Source: Hydrogenophilales bacterium 16-61-112 (lineage in GTDB: Bacteria > Pseudomonadota > Gammaproteobacteria > Burkholderiales > Thiobacillaceae). Taken from it: a DNA stretch of 64,000 nucleotides. Below the pieces are notes generated by a model. It saw only the letters and a program-made list of their open reading frames with translations, was not told the origin of the DNA and ran no database searches. Made by a program: the position numbers and the translations under genes. This document shows positions 8,184 to 17,348 of the stretch, piece by piece. The stretch spans positions 28,332 to 92,331 of the forward strand of contig NCHD01000005.1 in assembly GCA_002257045.1 (NCBI GenBank), written 5' to 3'. Position 1 is the stretch's first letter, and each line of letters starts with the position of its first letter.

Positions 8184-8684
8184 ATGTTGCAAAACCATCT
8201 GAAAGCGATCTTTGTCGACATTTACATGACCGGGAATATCGTCCTGTTCCTGGTGGCGGTTTACACGCTCATGTATGAGTCGCATTCACTGGCATGGGCT
8301 GGCACCGCGATTGCCAGTGGCGTGGTTACAGGTCTATTCGGCATGTATTACGCCGGCCGGCTTCCGCGTACCTCGCGGCATATTCCCTTGCTGCTTGTTT
8401 TGGCCTTGCTGGGAAGCGCGGCATTGGCCAAACGCATGAACGTCCCCTTCCAATTCCTGACCGACCCTTGCGGGCAAGCCTCCCGCAAGCTGGGCATTGC
8501 GCATCAGGCGGGGCTTCCGCTGGGGCTACAGATTTTTGGTTATTACACCAATACCGTATTCCCGACCCTGATCGTGATTGATCAAAACGGCAAGATCGTA
8601 TTCGTGGATCAAACCGAGAACTACAGGGTAAGGCCTGAACTTGATGTCGTGCTAGGCAAGATGGGAGTCCTCAGTGGAACGTGA
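8184..8684 (+). CDS. membrane protein with a peroxiredoxin-like C-terminal segment
   Basis: A 166-residue protein of unknown function. Three hydrophobic segments (about residues 14-30, 37-56 and 66-84) are followed by a part that resembles the second half of AhpC/TSA or TlpA proteins: VPFQFLTDPCGQASRKLGI, then VFPTLIVIDQNGKIVFVD and a closing RPELDVVLGKM. The first half of a thioredoxin fold, with the usual catalytic cysteine pair, is absent; one Cys remains in TDPCG. GAAGGA precedes the ATG. It is directly downstream of the lux-box and overlaps the next gene by 11 bp, so the two probably form one autoinducer-responsive operon. Confidence 0.75.
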   Translation: MLQNHLKAIFVDIYMTGNIVLFLVAVYTLMYESHSLAWAGTAIASGVVTGLFGMYYAGRLPRTSRHIPLLLVLALLGSAALAKRMNVPFQFLTDPCGQASRKLGIAHQAGLPLGLQIFGYYTNTVFPTLIVIDQNGKIVFVDQTENYRVRPELDVVLGKMGVLSGT

Positions 8685-9129
8685 ACTGTGTCCGCCAAGG
8701 CTTCTTCAGCGTTTGGCCAACTTGTTCAAGTCGCCGCTTCTGGGGGCGACCATATCCATTCATGATCGCCCGATTCGGGTGGAATGGACGCAACGTGCTC
8801 AACGCGAACTGGAGCAACGGTCATCGCCACTGGTGGCCGAACTGGAGGTGTATTTTTCATGCATGGTGAAAATGAATATCCACTTCCTGGATGCGCCGAA
8901 AAACGACAATCCAGCAACAACCGTAAGCGATAAGCTGCTTATATATTTTCGCCCTGTCACGTCGACGGAATGCAGCCTGGAGCTTGGCGCTAGATTGGGG
9001 CGCCAGCCGGAGATGGAATTACACAATAAAGCGGTGGCGGGGATGGTTCCCAAGCACGTTTTTATTGATTTCAAAGACGGGAAATGGAGGGGCGAGTTTG
9101 GTTACGATGATTGCAAAAAGCCAGGATGA
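8674..9129 (+). CDS. hypothetical protein in the lux-box operon
   Basis: A 151-residue soluble protein, GTG start inside the end of the preceding gene. I do not recognise the family. It has no signal peptide or clear transmembrane segment. Visible features are a basic N-terminus, a central IHDRPIRVEWTQRAQRELEQR and a C-terminal VFIDFKDGKWRGEFGYDDC. The overlap with 8184-8684 implies coupled translation and a shared role, presumably under LuxR control. The downstream gene is on the opposite strand, so the operon has two genes. Confidence 0.7.
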   Translation: MERELCPPRLLQRLANLFKSPLLGATISIHDRPIRVEWTQRAQRELEQRSSPLVAELEVYFSCMVKMNIHFLDAPKNDNPATTVSDKLLIYFRPVTSTECSLELGARLGRQPEMELHNKAVAGMVPKHVFIDFKDGKWRGEFGYDDCKKPG

Positions 9130-9164
9130 CGCGTTCCCTATGTCGATTGACCTCCATCAGATCA

Positions 9165-9350
9165 TCAGGGCTTGGGTGAGTCGTCGGATGCATCCCTGGA
9201 TGGGTGCGGGGTGTCGTCGTCCATGATGACGCTGTGCGCCGGGCCTTCGAGATCGTCGAACTGGCCGCTTTGGGTGGCCCACAACATGACCCAGGCGATG
9301 ATGCCGACAAGGGCGAGGCTCAGGGGGATGAGCAGGATGAGGATATCCAT
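9165..9350 (-). CDS. ccoS: cbb3-type cytochrome oxidase assembly protein CcoS
   Basis: Small membrane protein, 61 residues, needed for insertion of cofactors into cbb3 cytochrome oxidase. It starts MDILILLIPLSLALVGIIAW and continues with MLWATQSGQFDDLEGPAHSV and a short acidic tail; the single helix followed by SGQFDDLEGPA is the CcoS signature. The ATG at 9350 is preferred over an upstream in-frame start because it gives the family N-terminus. It is 7 bp downstream of ccoI. Confidence 0.92.
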   Translation of the reverse strand: MDILILLIPLSLALVGIIAWVMLWATQSGQFDDLEGPAHSVIMDDDTPHPSRDASDDSPKP

Positions 9351-9357
9351 GAGCGGG

Positions 9358-11841
9358 TTAGCGGGGAGCAGGAAGCGGCGAGGGGAGAGCGGGCACGGCG
9401 GCTGGCGGCTTGGGTTGGTAGTCGGACAGGCGCAGCGCATTCAGCACCACCAGCAGCGAGCTAACTGACATGCCGATGCCGGCCAGCCACGGCGTGACAT
9501 GCCCCAGCGCGGCGGCGGGGATGGCGACGAGGTTGTAGGCGAGCGCCCAGCCCAGATTCTGGCGAATGATGTGCTGGGTCTTGCGGGCGAGGGCGACGCC
9601 GTCGGCCAGCGTGGCGAGGCGCGAGCCGAGCATGACCATGTCGGCGGCGGCTTGCGCCACGTCGGCGCCTTCGCCCATGGCGATGGAGACCTGGGCACCC
9701 GCCAGCACCGGTGCGTCGTTGATGCCATCGCCCACCATGGCGACGATGCGACGCTGCTGTTGCAGCGCCTTGACGTAAGCGAGCTTGTCTTCCGGTAGCG
9801 CCCCGGCGTGCCAATCGGTGATGCCGAGTTGCTGCGCGGTGGCTTTCACTGCCCCCTCGGCATCGCCCGACAGCAGGTGCAGGCGCAGGCCTTGTTGGCG
9901 CAGGGCGGCGAGCGCGGCGGGAGCATCGGCGCGCGGCGTGTCGGCCAGCGCAAACCAGGCGACCAGCTCATTGCCTTCGGCCAGAGCCACCCAGCTGGCA
10001 CCGTCCGAGGCTTCGGGCGGGGTGTGATCGGACGCCACGAAGCGGGGTGAGCCGAGGCGATAGGTGCGCTTGCCGATTTCGCCTTCGACGCCGCGTCCCG
10101 GCGTGTTGCGGATGCCGCTGGCAGTGAGGGGCGAGTGGGCAGCTTCACGCAGCGCGCGCGCAATGAGATGTTCGGACCCCGCTTCGAGCGCAGCGGCGAT
10201 CTCACTGACTTCGTGTTCACTGCGTCCATTCAGCGGTATCACCCGGCGCACCGACAGGCGCCCCAGCGTCAGCGTGCCGGTCTTGTCGAACACCAGATCG
10301 GTGGCGCGCGCCAGGGTTTCCAGGGCATGGCCGCGCGTGGTCAAGAGGCCCAGCCGGGTCAGCCGCCCGGTGGCGGTGGTGAGCGCGGCAGGCGTGGCGA
10401 GGCCCAACGCACAGGGGCAGGTGACAACCAGAATCGACACCACGATCCACAGCACTTTCGACGGGTCGATGACGTACCAGGCCACCCCGACCAGCACGGT
10501 AATCAGCAGCAGCAGACCGACGAACCAGGCGGCGGCGCGGTCGGCCAGCTGGCCGATGCGCGGCTTCTCGCTCTGCGCGCGGTCGAGCAGGCGCACGATG
10601 GCCGCCAGCCGGGTGTCCGCACCGAGCTTGTCCACCCGCACCACCAGCGGGCTGGCCTGGTTGAGGCTGCCGCCGACCACTTTTGCACCTTTGCTCTTCG
10701 AGACCGGCAGCGATTCGCCGGTCAGCATCGCTTCGCTCACCGCGCTGTCGCCGTCGATTACCACGCCGTCGGCGGGCAGGGTTTCGCCGGGACGCACCAG
10801 CACATGGTCGCCCACGGCCAAGCGCGCTACCGGCACCTGTTCCTCGCCGCGCAAAGGCCACTGCGGCAATCGCGTGGTGGCGGCGGGGATCAGTTTGACC
10901 AGTTCTTCTACCGCTGCACCGGCGCGGCGGCGCGCGTTCATTTCGAGGAAGCGCCCGGTCAAGAGCAGAAAGATGAACATGGTCACCGAGTCGTAATACA
11001 CCTCGCCATGGCCAAAGAAAGTGGCGTATACGCTGGCGATGAAAGCGGTGCCGACACCGAGCGCCACCGGCACGTCCATGCCGAGGGTGCGGCGCTTGAG
11101 GTCGCGCCAGGCGCCGATGAAGAACGGCGACGCCGAATACAGCACCACCGGAATGGTCAGGATCAGGCTCGCCCAGCGCATCAGCAGGCGGATGTCGTCG
11201 GTCATGTCGGTGGCGGTGTAGCTCGGCAGCGCGTACATCATCACCTGCATCATGCCGAGCCCGGCGATGGCCAGCCGCTTGATCGCGGTGTTGCGCTCGC
11301 GCTTGTAGATGTCGTCGGAGCGGCCGGGGTCGAACGGGTGGGCGATGTAGCCGATGTCGGACACGGCTTTCAGAATCGCCGACAGCTGGATCCGGCTGTT
11401 GTCCCAGCGCACCCGTGCGCGGCGGGTGGCGTAGTTGATTTCCACCGACAGCACGCCGGGCAGCGCCGCGATATGGCGCTCGTTCAGCCAGATGCACGCG
11501 GCGCAGACGATGTTCTCGAGGATCAGCGCGGCCTCGCGGATGTGTTCCGCTTCCACGCGTACAAAGCTTTCCTGGATTTCCGGCAGGTCGTACAAGCCCA
11601 GTTGCGCCAATTCGGCTTCGGCCACCTGCGGGGTGGCGGGCAGCACGGTGCGGTGGATGTAATACGCGCCCTGGCCGCTGTCGATGATGGTTTGCGCGAC
11701 GGCCTGGCAGCCGCGGCAGCAGGTTTGCTGGGGCTTTTCTTCGTACTGGATGGGATAGTGGGCACCGTCAGGCACCGGCAGGCCGCAGTGAAAGCAGGCC
11801 AAAAAAGAGGGGGCGTCCGTGTGCCCAGGAGAGGAACTCAC
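9358..11841 (-). CDS. ccoI: copper-translocating P-type ATPase CcoI/FixI
   Basis: P1B-type ATPase of 827 residues that moves copper for cbb3 oxidase assembly. The N-terminus has a cysteine-rich block (FHCGLPVP and CCRGC), then a metal-binding domain with CAACIWLNERH. Eight membrane helices surround CPCALGLATPAAL (the CPC metal site), the actuator LTGESLPVSKS, the phosphorylation site DKTGTLT and the hinge VGDGINDAPVL. These features distinguish FixI/CcoI from CopA. ccoNOQP are not in the window. The upstream neighbour is ompW, also on the minus strand. Confidence 0.95.
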   Translation of the reverse strand: MSSSPGHTDAPSFLACFHCGLPVPDGAHYPIQYEEKPQQTCCRGCQAVAQTIIDSGQGAYYIHRTVLPATPQVAEAELAQLGLYDLPEIQESFVRVEAEHIREAALILENIVCAACIWLNERHIAALPGVLSVEINYATRRARVRWDNSRIQLSAILKAVSDIGYIAHPFDPGRSDDIYKRERNTAIKRLAIAGLGMMQVMMYALPSYTATDMTDDIRLLMRWASLILTIPVVLYSASPFFIGAWRDLKRRTLGMDVPVALGVGTAFIASVYATFFGHGEVYYDSVTMFIFLLLTGRFLEMNARRRAGAAVEELVKLIPAATTRLPQWPLRGEEQVPVARLAVGDHVLVRPGETLPADGVVIDGDSAVSEAMLTGESLPVSKSKGAKVVGGSLNQASPLVVRVDKLGADTRLAAIVRLLDRAQSEKPRIGQLADRAAAWFVGLLLLITVLVGVAWYVIDPSKVLWIVVSILVVTCPCALGLATPAALTTATGRLTRLGLLTTRGHALETLARATDLVFDKTGTLTLGRLSVRRVIPLNGRSEHEVSEIAAALEAGSEHLIARALREAAHSPLTASGIRNTPGRGVEGEIGKRTYRLGSPRFVASDHTPPEASDGASWVALAEGNELVAWFALADTPRADAPAALAALRQQGLRLHLLSGDAEGAVKATAQQLGITDWHAGALPEDKLAYVKALQQQRRIVAMVGDGINDAPVLAGAQVSIAMGEGADVAQAAADMVMLGSRLATLADGVALARKTQHIIRQNLGWALAYNLVAIPAAALGHVTPWLAGIGMSVSSLLVVLNALRLSDYQPKPPAAVPALPSPLPAPR

Positions 11842-11922
11842 GAAGCGCCCCGCAAAAGGACGTTACAACACGGCAGGCACGGGAGAGAGGTCGTGCCTGC
11901 CGCTTCCGTCAAACCATGCGTA

Positions 11923-12498
11923 TCAGAAACGGAAGCCGTAGCCGATGCCCCAGACAACGGGGTCGATGTCCAAGTCGGTGAGCTTGGCACCGTTGGCTTG
12001 AACTTCGGTTCCGATCCAGATTTTTTTGACATCCAGGTTGATATACCCATTTTCGGTGACTTTGATATCGACGCCTGCCTGCAGCGCGCCGCCAAAACTG
12101 TTGCTGTCCAGGGTCAGACCCGGTGCGAGGTCGACATTATAGAAGCGGGTGTAGTTCAGGCCGGCACCGACATAGGGCTTGACCATGCCGGACGGCATGA
12201 AGTGATATTGCAGGGTGAGCGTGGGCGGCAGGTGATTGACCTTGCCCAGGCTGGCACCGTTCAGGGTCACTTCGTGACGCGCCGTTGCCAGAATGAGTTC
12301 CATCCCGATGTTCGGCGTAAGGAAATAAGTGAAGTCGACTTCCGGAACCCATTCGCTGGAAACATCCAGCCCCGCGACAGATGAGCTGACATCGGGGGCG
12401 ATATTGATGGCGCGGGCACGAATCATCCAGTTGTCGTCGGCGATGGCGGCGGCAGGAAGTGCAACGATCAGTGCAGCGGCGAGGAGAGTGGATTTCAT
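11923..12498 (-). CDS. ompW: OmpW-family outer membrane protein
   Basis: Eight-stranded outer membrane barrel, 191 residues. Signal peptide MKSTLLAAALIVALPAAAIA is followed by DDNWMIRARAINIAPD. The typical PTLTLQYHF and VKPYVGAGLNYTRFY blocks occur in the middle, and the protein ends in GIGYGFRF with the C-terminal Phe for barrel insertion. OmpW proteins are linked to small hydrophobic solutes and to anaerobic conditions. An FNR-like site lies about 50 bp upstream, in keeping with ccoI-ccoS downstream. Confidence 0.9.
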   Translation of the reverse strand: MKSTLLAAALIVALPAAAIADDNWMIRARAINIAPDVSSSVAGLDVSSEWVPEVDFTYFLTPNIGMELILATARHEVTLNGASLGKVNHLPPTLTLQYHFMPSGMVKPYVGAGLNYTRFYNVDLAPGLTLDSNSFGGALQAGVDIKVTENGYINLDVKKIWIGTEVQANGAKLTDLDIDPVVWGIGYGFRF

Positions 12499-12546
12499 TT
12501 TTCAGTCCTTATCATCATTGAAGATATACAAATCTTATTATTCAAT

Positions 12547-12560
12547 TTGATGGACTGCAA
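12547..12560 (-). promoter_or_regulatory. FNR-like site upstream of ompW
   Basis: TTGCAGTCCATCAA on the minus strand matches TTGAT-N4-ATCAA at 8 of 10 positions. It is about 50 bp upstream of the ompW start codon. OmpW is FNR-regulated in enterobacteria; the assignment here is inference. Confidence 0.4.
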
Positions 12561-12589
12561 GTTCCATTTGCATCCGCTACCATGAAGTC

Positions 12590-13282
12590 ATGATCAAACG
12601 TCGCCAAAATACAACAGTCTTCCCGCCGGTCGAGACGGCGCTGACCGAGCCGAACGGCCTGCTGGCGCAAGGCGGCAGCCTGTCGCCAGAATGGCTCCTG
12701 GACGCCTATCGCCACGGCATCTTTCCCTGGTTCAATCCCGGCGAACCCATTTTGTGGTGGAGCCCCGACCCACGCATGGTGCTGCTGCCGGGCGATATCC
12801 GCGTGACCCGGTCGCTGGCCAAACGCATGCGCAACGCCGGCTTCGAACTGCGCGTCGACACAGCCTTTGTGGGGGTGATGCGGGGTTGCGGCGAGCCGCG
12901 GGATGACGCCGGCGGAACCTGGATTTCAGAAGCGATGGTGGCGGCCTATAGCCGCCTGTTCGACGCCGGCTATGCGCATTCGGTAGAAACCTGGCACGAC
13001 GGCCGGTTGGTGGGCGGCCTCTATGGCGTGGCTATTGGCCGCATGTTTTACGGCGAGTCGATGTTCAGCCGCGAACCCGATGCGTCGAAGTTTGCGCTGG
13101 TGCGGCTGGCGCGACAGTTGCAGCAATGGGAATTTGGCATGATCGACTGCCAGATGGAGACCGCGCATTTGTCCAGCATGGGCGCGCGCACGATCACGCG
13201 CGCGGCATTCGTGACGCGGCTGGCAGAGTTGGTAAACTTGCCGCATCGACCCGGCCCCTGGACTTTCGATGTATCCGACTGA
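12590..13282 (+). CDS. aat: leucyl/phenylalanyl-tRNA--protein transferase
   Basis: Aat adds Leu or Phe to proteins with N-terminal Arg or Lys, creating N-degrons for ClpAP. The 230-residue protein shows the core [40 protein letters not shown] in pieces at about residues 25-65, then [20 protein letters not shown] and FYGESMFS, all family hallmarks. Its 3' end overlaps the next gene by 14 bp. The pair with bpt gives both branches of the bacterial N-end rule in one operon. Confidence 0.96.
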   Translation: MIKRRQNTTVFPPVETALTEPNGLLAQGGSLSPEWLLDAYRHGIFPWFNPGEPILWWSPDPRMVLLPGDIRVTRSLAKRMRNAGFELRVDTAFVGVMRGCGEPRDDAGGTWISEAMVAAYSRLFDAGYAHSVETWHDGRLVGGLYGVAIGRMFYGESMFSREPDASKFALVRLARQLQQWEFGMIDCQMETAHLSSMGARTITRAAFVTRLAELVNLPHRPGPWTFDVSD

Positions 13283-13988
13283 GCCTCCCTTCCAGCGCAT
13301 CCAGTTTTACCTGACCGCGCCCTACGACTGCAGCTACCTGCCAGGGCAGCGCTCGCGTTCGCAGGTTGCCACGCCGACCCATCTGATCGACCCCCAGGCC
13401 TACAGTGCGCTGATCCGCGCCGGCTTTCGCCGCAGCGGCCAGTTCACCTACCGGCCGCATTGCGAAGCCTGCCGCGCCTGCGTGCCGGCGCGGGTGCGGG
13501 TCGCCGAATTCGTCCCCAACCGCAGCCAGCGCCGCTGCGAAAAACGCAACCGCCATCTTGCCGCCCGGTTTTTGCCGCTGGATTACAGGGACGAACACTT
13601 CGAGCTGTACCGGCGGTATCAGGCCGAACGCCACATGGGCGGCGGCATGGATCGCGACGATGCCGACCAGTACCGGCAGTTTTTGCTGTCGTCGAATGTC
13701 GACAGCGTGCTGGTCGAGTTTCGCGACGGCGACACGCTGGTGATGCTGTCGGTCATCGACCAGATCGACGACGGCCTGTCGGCGGTCTACACCTTCTTCG
13801 ACCCCGCGCGCGAAGCGGACAGCCTCGGCGTCTATGGCGTGCTGTGGCAGATCGAGCTAGCGAAGCGGCTGGAGCTGCCGTATCTCTATCTCGGCTACTG
13901 GATCGCCGAAAGCCGCAAGATGGCTTACAAGCAGCTGTATCAGCCGCTGGAAGGGCTGCTCGACGGATGCTGGCAGGCCATCATCTGA
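13269..13988 (+). CDS. bpt: aspartate/glutamate leucyltransferase
   Basis: Bpt-type arginyltransferase homologue, 239 residues, adding Leu to proteins with N-terminal Asp or Glu. The N-terminal cysteine region ([18 protein letters not shown]) and [14 protein letters not shown] are family features, as is the C-terminal [16 protein letters not shown]. Length is normal. It overlaps aat upstream by 14 bp and the lipoprotein gene downstream by 22 bp. Confidence 0.95.
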   Translation: MYPTEPPFQRIQFYLTAPYDCSYLPGQRSRSQVATPTHLIDPQAYSALIRAGFRRSGQFTYRPHCEACRACVPARVRVAEFVPNRSQRRCEKRNRHLAARFLPLDYRDEHFELYRRYQAERHMGGGMDRDDADQYRQFLLSSNVDSVLVEFRDGDTLVMLSVIDQIDDGLSAVYTFFDPAREADSLGVYGVLWQIELAKRLELPYLYLGYWIAESRKMAYKQLYQPLEGLLDGCWQAII

Positions 13989-14833
13989 GTCTTGCGCTGC
14001 TGTGCGCGCTGGCTCTTAATGGCTGTGCACTGACGGTCAGCAACCCGCGCGCGCTGATTCCGCTCGACCGTTTTGTCCCGCTGAAACAGGACAAGCGGGT
14101 CTGGGTCGAGCCCGGTTACGAAGCCTACGGCGCCCGCGTGGCCGCGGTGTTACCCGCCGCCATCGCCCAGGTCGAGGCCGCGCATTATCTGCCCTTCGCC
14201 CGTTCGCCCCGCGTCTACGTCTGCGGCACGGCTGCCTGTTTCAAGCGTTATGTGCTGACGCCCAAGCTTTCCGCTGCGGTGGTGCCGGACAATCGCCTGA
14301 TCCTGTCGCCCAATCTCAACAACGGCGAAATCCAGCGTCTGCCTGCGTTGCTGGTCCACGAACTCGCGCACCTGCACCTTGGACAGCGCATCGGCCACTA
14401 TCACAGCAGCCTGCCGGTATGGTTCCACGAAGGCTGGGCCTCGCTGACCGCCAAGGGTGGGGGAGCGGAATACGTCACCGATGCGCAGACGCGGCAAGCC
14501 ATACGCGCCGGACACCGGGTCAATCTGACCCTGCGCGACCTGCCCGGGACGCGTCACCGCGCTGCGTCCTCCAGGCTCGGTGTGTTCGAGTTTTACCGTC
14601 AGTCGATGCTACTGGTCGGCTGGCTGAAGGCACAGGGCGAAGCACGTTTCCGCCAGTTCGTCCTCGCCGTGCAGAACAACACCGACTTTGAAATCGCCTT
14701 CTGGGATGTCTATGGCAAGGGATCCGCCAGCACACTCGCGGGCTATTACGATGAGGTTCTGGGCGATAATCCCGCCGACGATCTGCCCGTTCAAGCGGCT
14801 CCTGCTGCCCCTAAATCAAATCCAGCGCCATGA
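13967..14833 (+). CDS. zincin-type metallopeptidase lipoprotein
   Basis: Probable membrane-anchored protein of 288 residues with a signal ending LALNGC (lipobox). The zinc motif HELAH is seen in [16 protein letters not shown] and is followed by [15 protein letters not shown], as in gluzincin peptidase-like proteins of the MA clan. The start at 13967 lies inside the end of bpt. The frame is open further upstream, but that part codes for nonsense opposite bpt. A Pro/Ala tail ends the protein. Its stop overlaps the thyA start by 4 bp. The peptidase substrate is unknown. Confidence 0.8.
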   Translation: MLAGHHLSLALLCALALNGCALTVSNPRALIPLDRFVPLKQDKRVWVEPGYEAYGARVAAVLPAAIAQVEAAHYLPFARSPRVYVCGTAACFKRYVLTPKLSAAVVPDNRLILSPNLNNGEIQRLPALLVHELAHLHLGQRIGHYHSSLPVWFHEGWASLTAKGGGAEYVTDAQTRQAIRAGHRVNLTLRDLPGTRHRAASSRLGVFEFYRQSMLLVGWLKAQGEARFRQFVLAVQNNTDFEIAFWDVYGKGSASTLAGYYDEVLGDNPADDLPVQAAPAAPKSNPAP

Positions 14834-15624
14834 AACCCTATCTCGACCTGATGCGCCACGTGCTCGAGCACGGCACCCGAAAAGACGATCGCACCGGCAC
14901 CGGCACCCTGTCGGTGTTCGGCTGGCAGATGCGCTACAACCTGGCCGAAGGCTTTCCGCTGGTCACCACCAAAAAATGCCACCTGCGCTCCATCCTCCAC
15001 GAACTGCTGTGGTTTTTGCAGGGCGACACCAACATCAAGTATTTGAAGGAAAACGGCGTCAGCATCTGGGACGAATGGGCCGACGAAAACGGCAACCTCG
15101 GCCCGGTTTACGGGCACCAGTGGCGCAGCTGGCCCAAGCCGGACGGCGGCACCATCGACCAGATCAGCGAAGTGGTCAACACCCTCAAGACCAACCCCGA
15201 CTCGCGCCGCATCATCGTCTCGGCATGGAACGTCGCCGACCTCGACAAGATGGCGCTGGCGCCGTGCCACGCCTTCTTCCAGTTCTACGTCGCCGATGGC
15301 AAGTTGAGCTGCCAGCTGTATCAACGCAGCGCCGACATCTTCCTCGGCGTGCCGTTCAACATCGCCTCCTACGCGCTGCTCACGCTGATGATGGCGCAGG
15401 TCACCGGGCTCAAGCCGGGCGACTTCGTCCACACCCTGGGCGACGCCCACCTCTATCTGAATCACCTCGATCAGACGCGGGAACAGTTGAGCCGCGAGCC
15501 GCGCCCGTTGCCGACCATGACGCTGAACCCCGACGTGAAAGACATCTTCGCCTTCCGCTTCGAAGACTTCACGTTGAACGGCTACGACCCGCACCCGGCG
15601 ATCAAGGCCCCGGTGGCGGTATGA
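14830..15624 (+). CDS. thyA: thymidylate synthase
   Basis: ThyA methylates dUMP with methylene-tetrahydrofolate, yielding dTMP and dihydrofolate. The 264-residue protein is of normal length and shows [18 protein letters not shown], the catalytic Cys in [11 protein letters not shown], and [20 protein letters not shown] for dUMP binding. It starts within the preceding stop (ATGA) and overlaps folA by 4 bp, so dTMP synthesis and dihydrofolate recycling are coupled. Confidence 0.98.
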   Translation: MKPYLDLMRHVLEHGTRKDDRTGTGTLSVFGWQMRYNLAEGFPLVTTKKCHLRSILHELLWFLQGDTNIKYLKENGVSIWDEWADENGNLGPVYGHQWRSWPKPDGGTIDQISEVVNTLKTNPDSRRIIVSAWNVADLDKMALAPCHAFFQFYVADGKLSCQLYQRSADIFLGVPFNIASYALLTLMMAQVTGLKPGDFVHTLGDAHLYLNHLDQTREQLSREPRPLPTMTLNPDVKDIFAFRFEDFTLNGYDPHPAIKAPVAV

Positions 15625-16151
15625 GCAGCTCGCAGAAGAAACCGCGCGTCAGCGTCATCGCCGCGCTCGCCAAAAACCGCGTCATCGGCATCGAAAACCG
15701 CCTGCCGTGGCGGCTGCCGGAAGACCTTGCCCACTTCAAGGCGCTGACGCTCAACCACCCGATTTTGATGGGTCGCAAGACCTTCGAATCGCTCGGCCGC
15801 CCGCTGCCCGGGCGCACCAACATCGTCATCACCCGCAACCTCGACTACTGCAAGGATGGCTGCCTAGTCGCCGATTCCATCCCTGCTGCGCTAGCGCTGT
15901 GCGCGGACGTCGACGAAGTCTTCTTCATTGGCGGCGCCGATCTCTATGCTCAGGCTATCCCGCTGGCTGACCGCCTGTATCTGACCGAAGTGGATATCGA
16001 AGCAGAGGGCGACGCCTGGTTTCCTGACTACGACAGCAGCGTGTTCAGGGAAGTTTCGCGCGAATCGCACACCGGTGAGAAGGGCGATGCGCTGGGGTTT
16101 GATTTTGTGGTGTATGAGCGGGTGGCAATTTTGCCGTTGAAACAGAGTTAA
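15621..16151 (+). CDS. folA: dihydrofolate reductase
   Basis: DHFR, 176 residues, regenerating tetrahydrofolate with NADPH after thymidylate synthesis. Family blocks are [32 protein letters not shown] with the catalytic acid, [16 protein letters not shown], and [15 protein letters not shown]. It starts at 15621, overlapping thyA by 4 bp; the same frame is open upstream, but only as the shadow of thyA. Confidence 0.97.
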   Translation: MSSSQKKPRVSVIAALAKNRVIGIENRLPWRLPEDLAHFKALTLNHPILMGRKTFESLGRPLPGRTNIVITRNLDYCKDGCLVADSIPAALALCADVDEVFFIGGADLYAQAIPLADRLYLTEVDIEAEGDAWFPDYDSSVFREVSRESHTGEKGDALGFDFVVYERVAILPLKQS

Positions 16152-16162
16152 CCCTACCCATC

Positions 16163-16819
16163 ATGCTTAACGAAGTCTTCGCTCGTCGCTTCAAAGAACT
16201 AGAGGCAAAATTCATGGTTCTTCGTTTCGTTCCGAATGCCAGTGGGATGTCTGGTACGCATGTATCCACTGGTGAATGGAAGCAATGGGCAACAAGCGCT
16301 CAAAGTCTCATTCGGGCGGTCTACGGTGAAAGCGATCCACATCGCCAAAATTTTGATGACGCATATCGGGGCTGTAGCGGGTACGACTACGATATACAGG
16401 CACTCAAGGGCCTGTTTCTCAGCGCGAAAGAGGATTTTGAGGGGGGGTACGTCTTTGATGTAGACCTACGAGTTTCTGGTGAGGTGTTTGGTGACTTCGT
16501 CGCACTCGCGCGACAGTCACTCTCAGAAGGGCATAAAGATGTGGCGGCTGTGCTTGCTTGCGCCGCGCTTGAAGATGCATTGAAGCGCTTCGCGATGGCC
16601 AACGGACTCGATGTGGGCGAGAAGAACATGCAAGAAGTCGTCAACTCGTTAAAGTCGAAGAGCCTTGTTGCTGGCGCGCAGAGGTCGTTGTTGGATGCTA
16701 TGCCGAAAATTCGGAATATTGCTATGCATGCTGAATGGGGAAAATTATCCGAACCTGACGTCAATGGCGTCATCGGGTTCGTCGAGCAATTCATTCTTTC
16801 GAAGTTCAGCCCGAATTAG
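16163..16819 (+). CDS. HEPN/DUF4145-like hypothetical protein
   Basis: A 218-residue protein of uncertain function. The C-terminal half has the alpha-helical pattern of HEPN-type domains and the motif R-x4-H in RNIAMHAEWG (about residues 188-197), followed by LSEPDVNGVIGFVEQFIL, similar to DUF4145 ends. The preceding segment, AAVLACAALEDALKRFAMANG, is also typical. Base composition is lower in GC than in folA next to it, and no ribosome binding site is evident, so it may be a recent arrival. HEPN proteins can be RNases of toxin or defence systems, but this one has no clear partner beside it. Confidence 0.65.
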   Translation: MLNEVFARRFKELEAKFMVLRFVPNASGMSGTHVSTGEWKQWATSAQSLIRAVYGESDPHRQNFDDAYRGCSGYDYDIQALKGLFLSAKEDFEGGYVFDVDLRVSGEVFGDFVALARQSLSEGHKDVAAVLACAALEDALKRFAMANGLDVGEKNMQEVVNSLKSKSLVAGAQRSLLDAMPKIRNIAMHAEWGKLSEPDVNGVIGFVEQFILSKFSPN

Positions 16820-16904
16820 TTTATATGGCTAATTTTTTAGAATTTCTAAAGGGAAATAGAGTGGATGTAAAAAACAACAACGCAACCTTGCAATGGGGTG
16901 CAGC

Positions 16905-17240
16905 ATGAGCGCGCCTAGATGCCCCCAGTGCGGTTCGGAATTCGCCTACGAAGACGGCACCCTGTACGTCTGCCCGGAATGCGCTCATGAATGGCCGCAG
17001 GATGCGGCCGCGGGTGCAGAGGAGGCACGCGTCGTGCGCGATTCCAACGGCAATGTGCTGCAGGATGGCGACACGGTGACGGTGATCAAGGACCTGAAGG
17101 TCAATGGCTCGTCGCTGGTGGTCAAGGTCGGCACCAAGGTGAAGAACATCCGCATCATCGAGGGCGATCACGACATCGATTGCAAGGTCGATGGCATTGG
17201 TGCGATGCAGTTGAAATCGGAATTTGTGAAGAAGGTGTAG
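16905..17240 (+). CDS. YjdM/PhnA-like zinc-ribbon protein
   Basis: Small protein of 111 residues, historically called alkylphosphonate uptake protein PhnA; the real role of the family is unclear. The N-terminus has the zinc ribbon CPQCGSEF...CPECAHEW (four cysteines), followed by a small beta-barrel [20 protein letters not shown] and the C-terminal [14 protein letters not shown]. The start at 16905 gives the common family N-terminus; an ATG 12 nt upstream is an alternative. A bidirectional terminator follows. Confidence 0.9.
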   Translation: MSAPRCPQCGSEFAYEDGTLYVCPECAHEWPQDAAAGAEEARVVRDSNGNVLQDGDTVTVIKDLKVNGSSLVVKVGTKVKNIRIIEGDHDIDCKVDGIGAMQLKSEFVKKV

Positions 17241-17257
17241 CGCAGGTTGTGGCTTCC

Positions 17258-17303
17258 CAGCGCAATAAAAAACGGAGCCTTGGCTCCGTTTTTTATTGCG
17301 CTG
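17258..17303. terminator. bidirectional terminator
   Basis: Long perfect palindrome whose core AACGGAGCC-TT-GGCTCCGTT is flanked by A and T runs. It separates the convergent YjdM-like gene and HtrA gene. Confidence 0.92.
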
Positions 17304-17348
17304 AAGGGTTTTCCCTGCTCGTCGTCGCCAGCTACCAGTTGCCGGCTC

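Noticed and set aside
10135..12384. 749-codon open frame on the plus strand opposite ccoI and ompW
   Set aside because: It mirrors ccoI codon structure, has no family features and no ribosome binding site; typical shadow in GC-rich DNA.
13460..13966. N-terminal extension of the zincin lipoprotein
   Set aside because: It lies wholly over bpt in another frame and is Arg/Ala-rich; the signal peptide starts at 13967.
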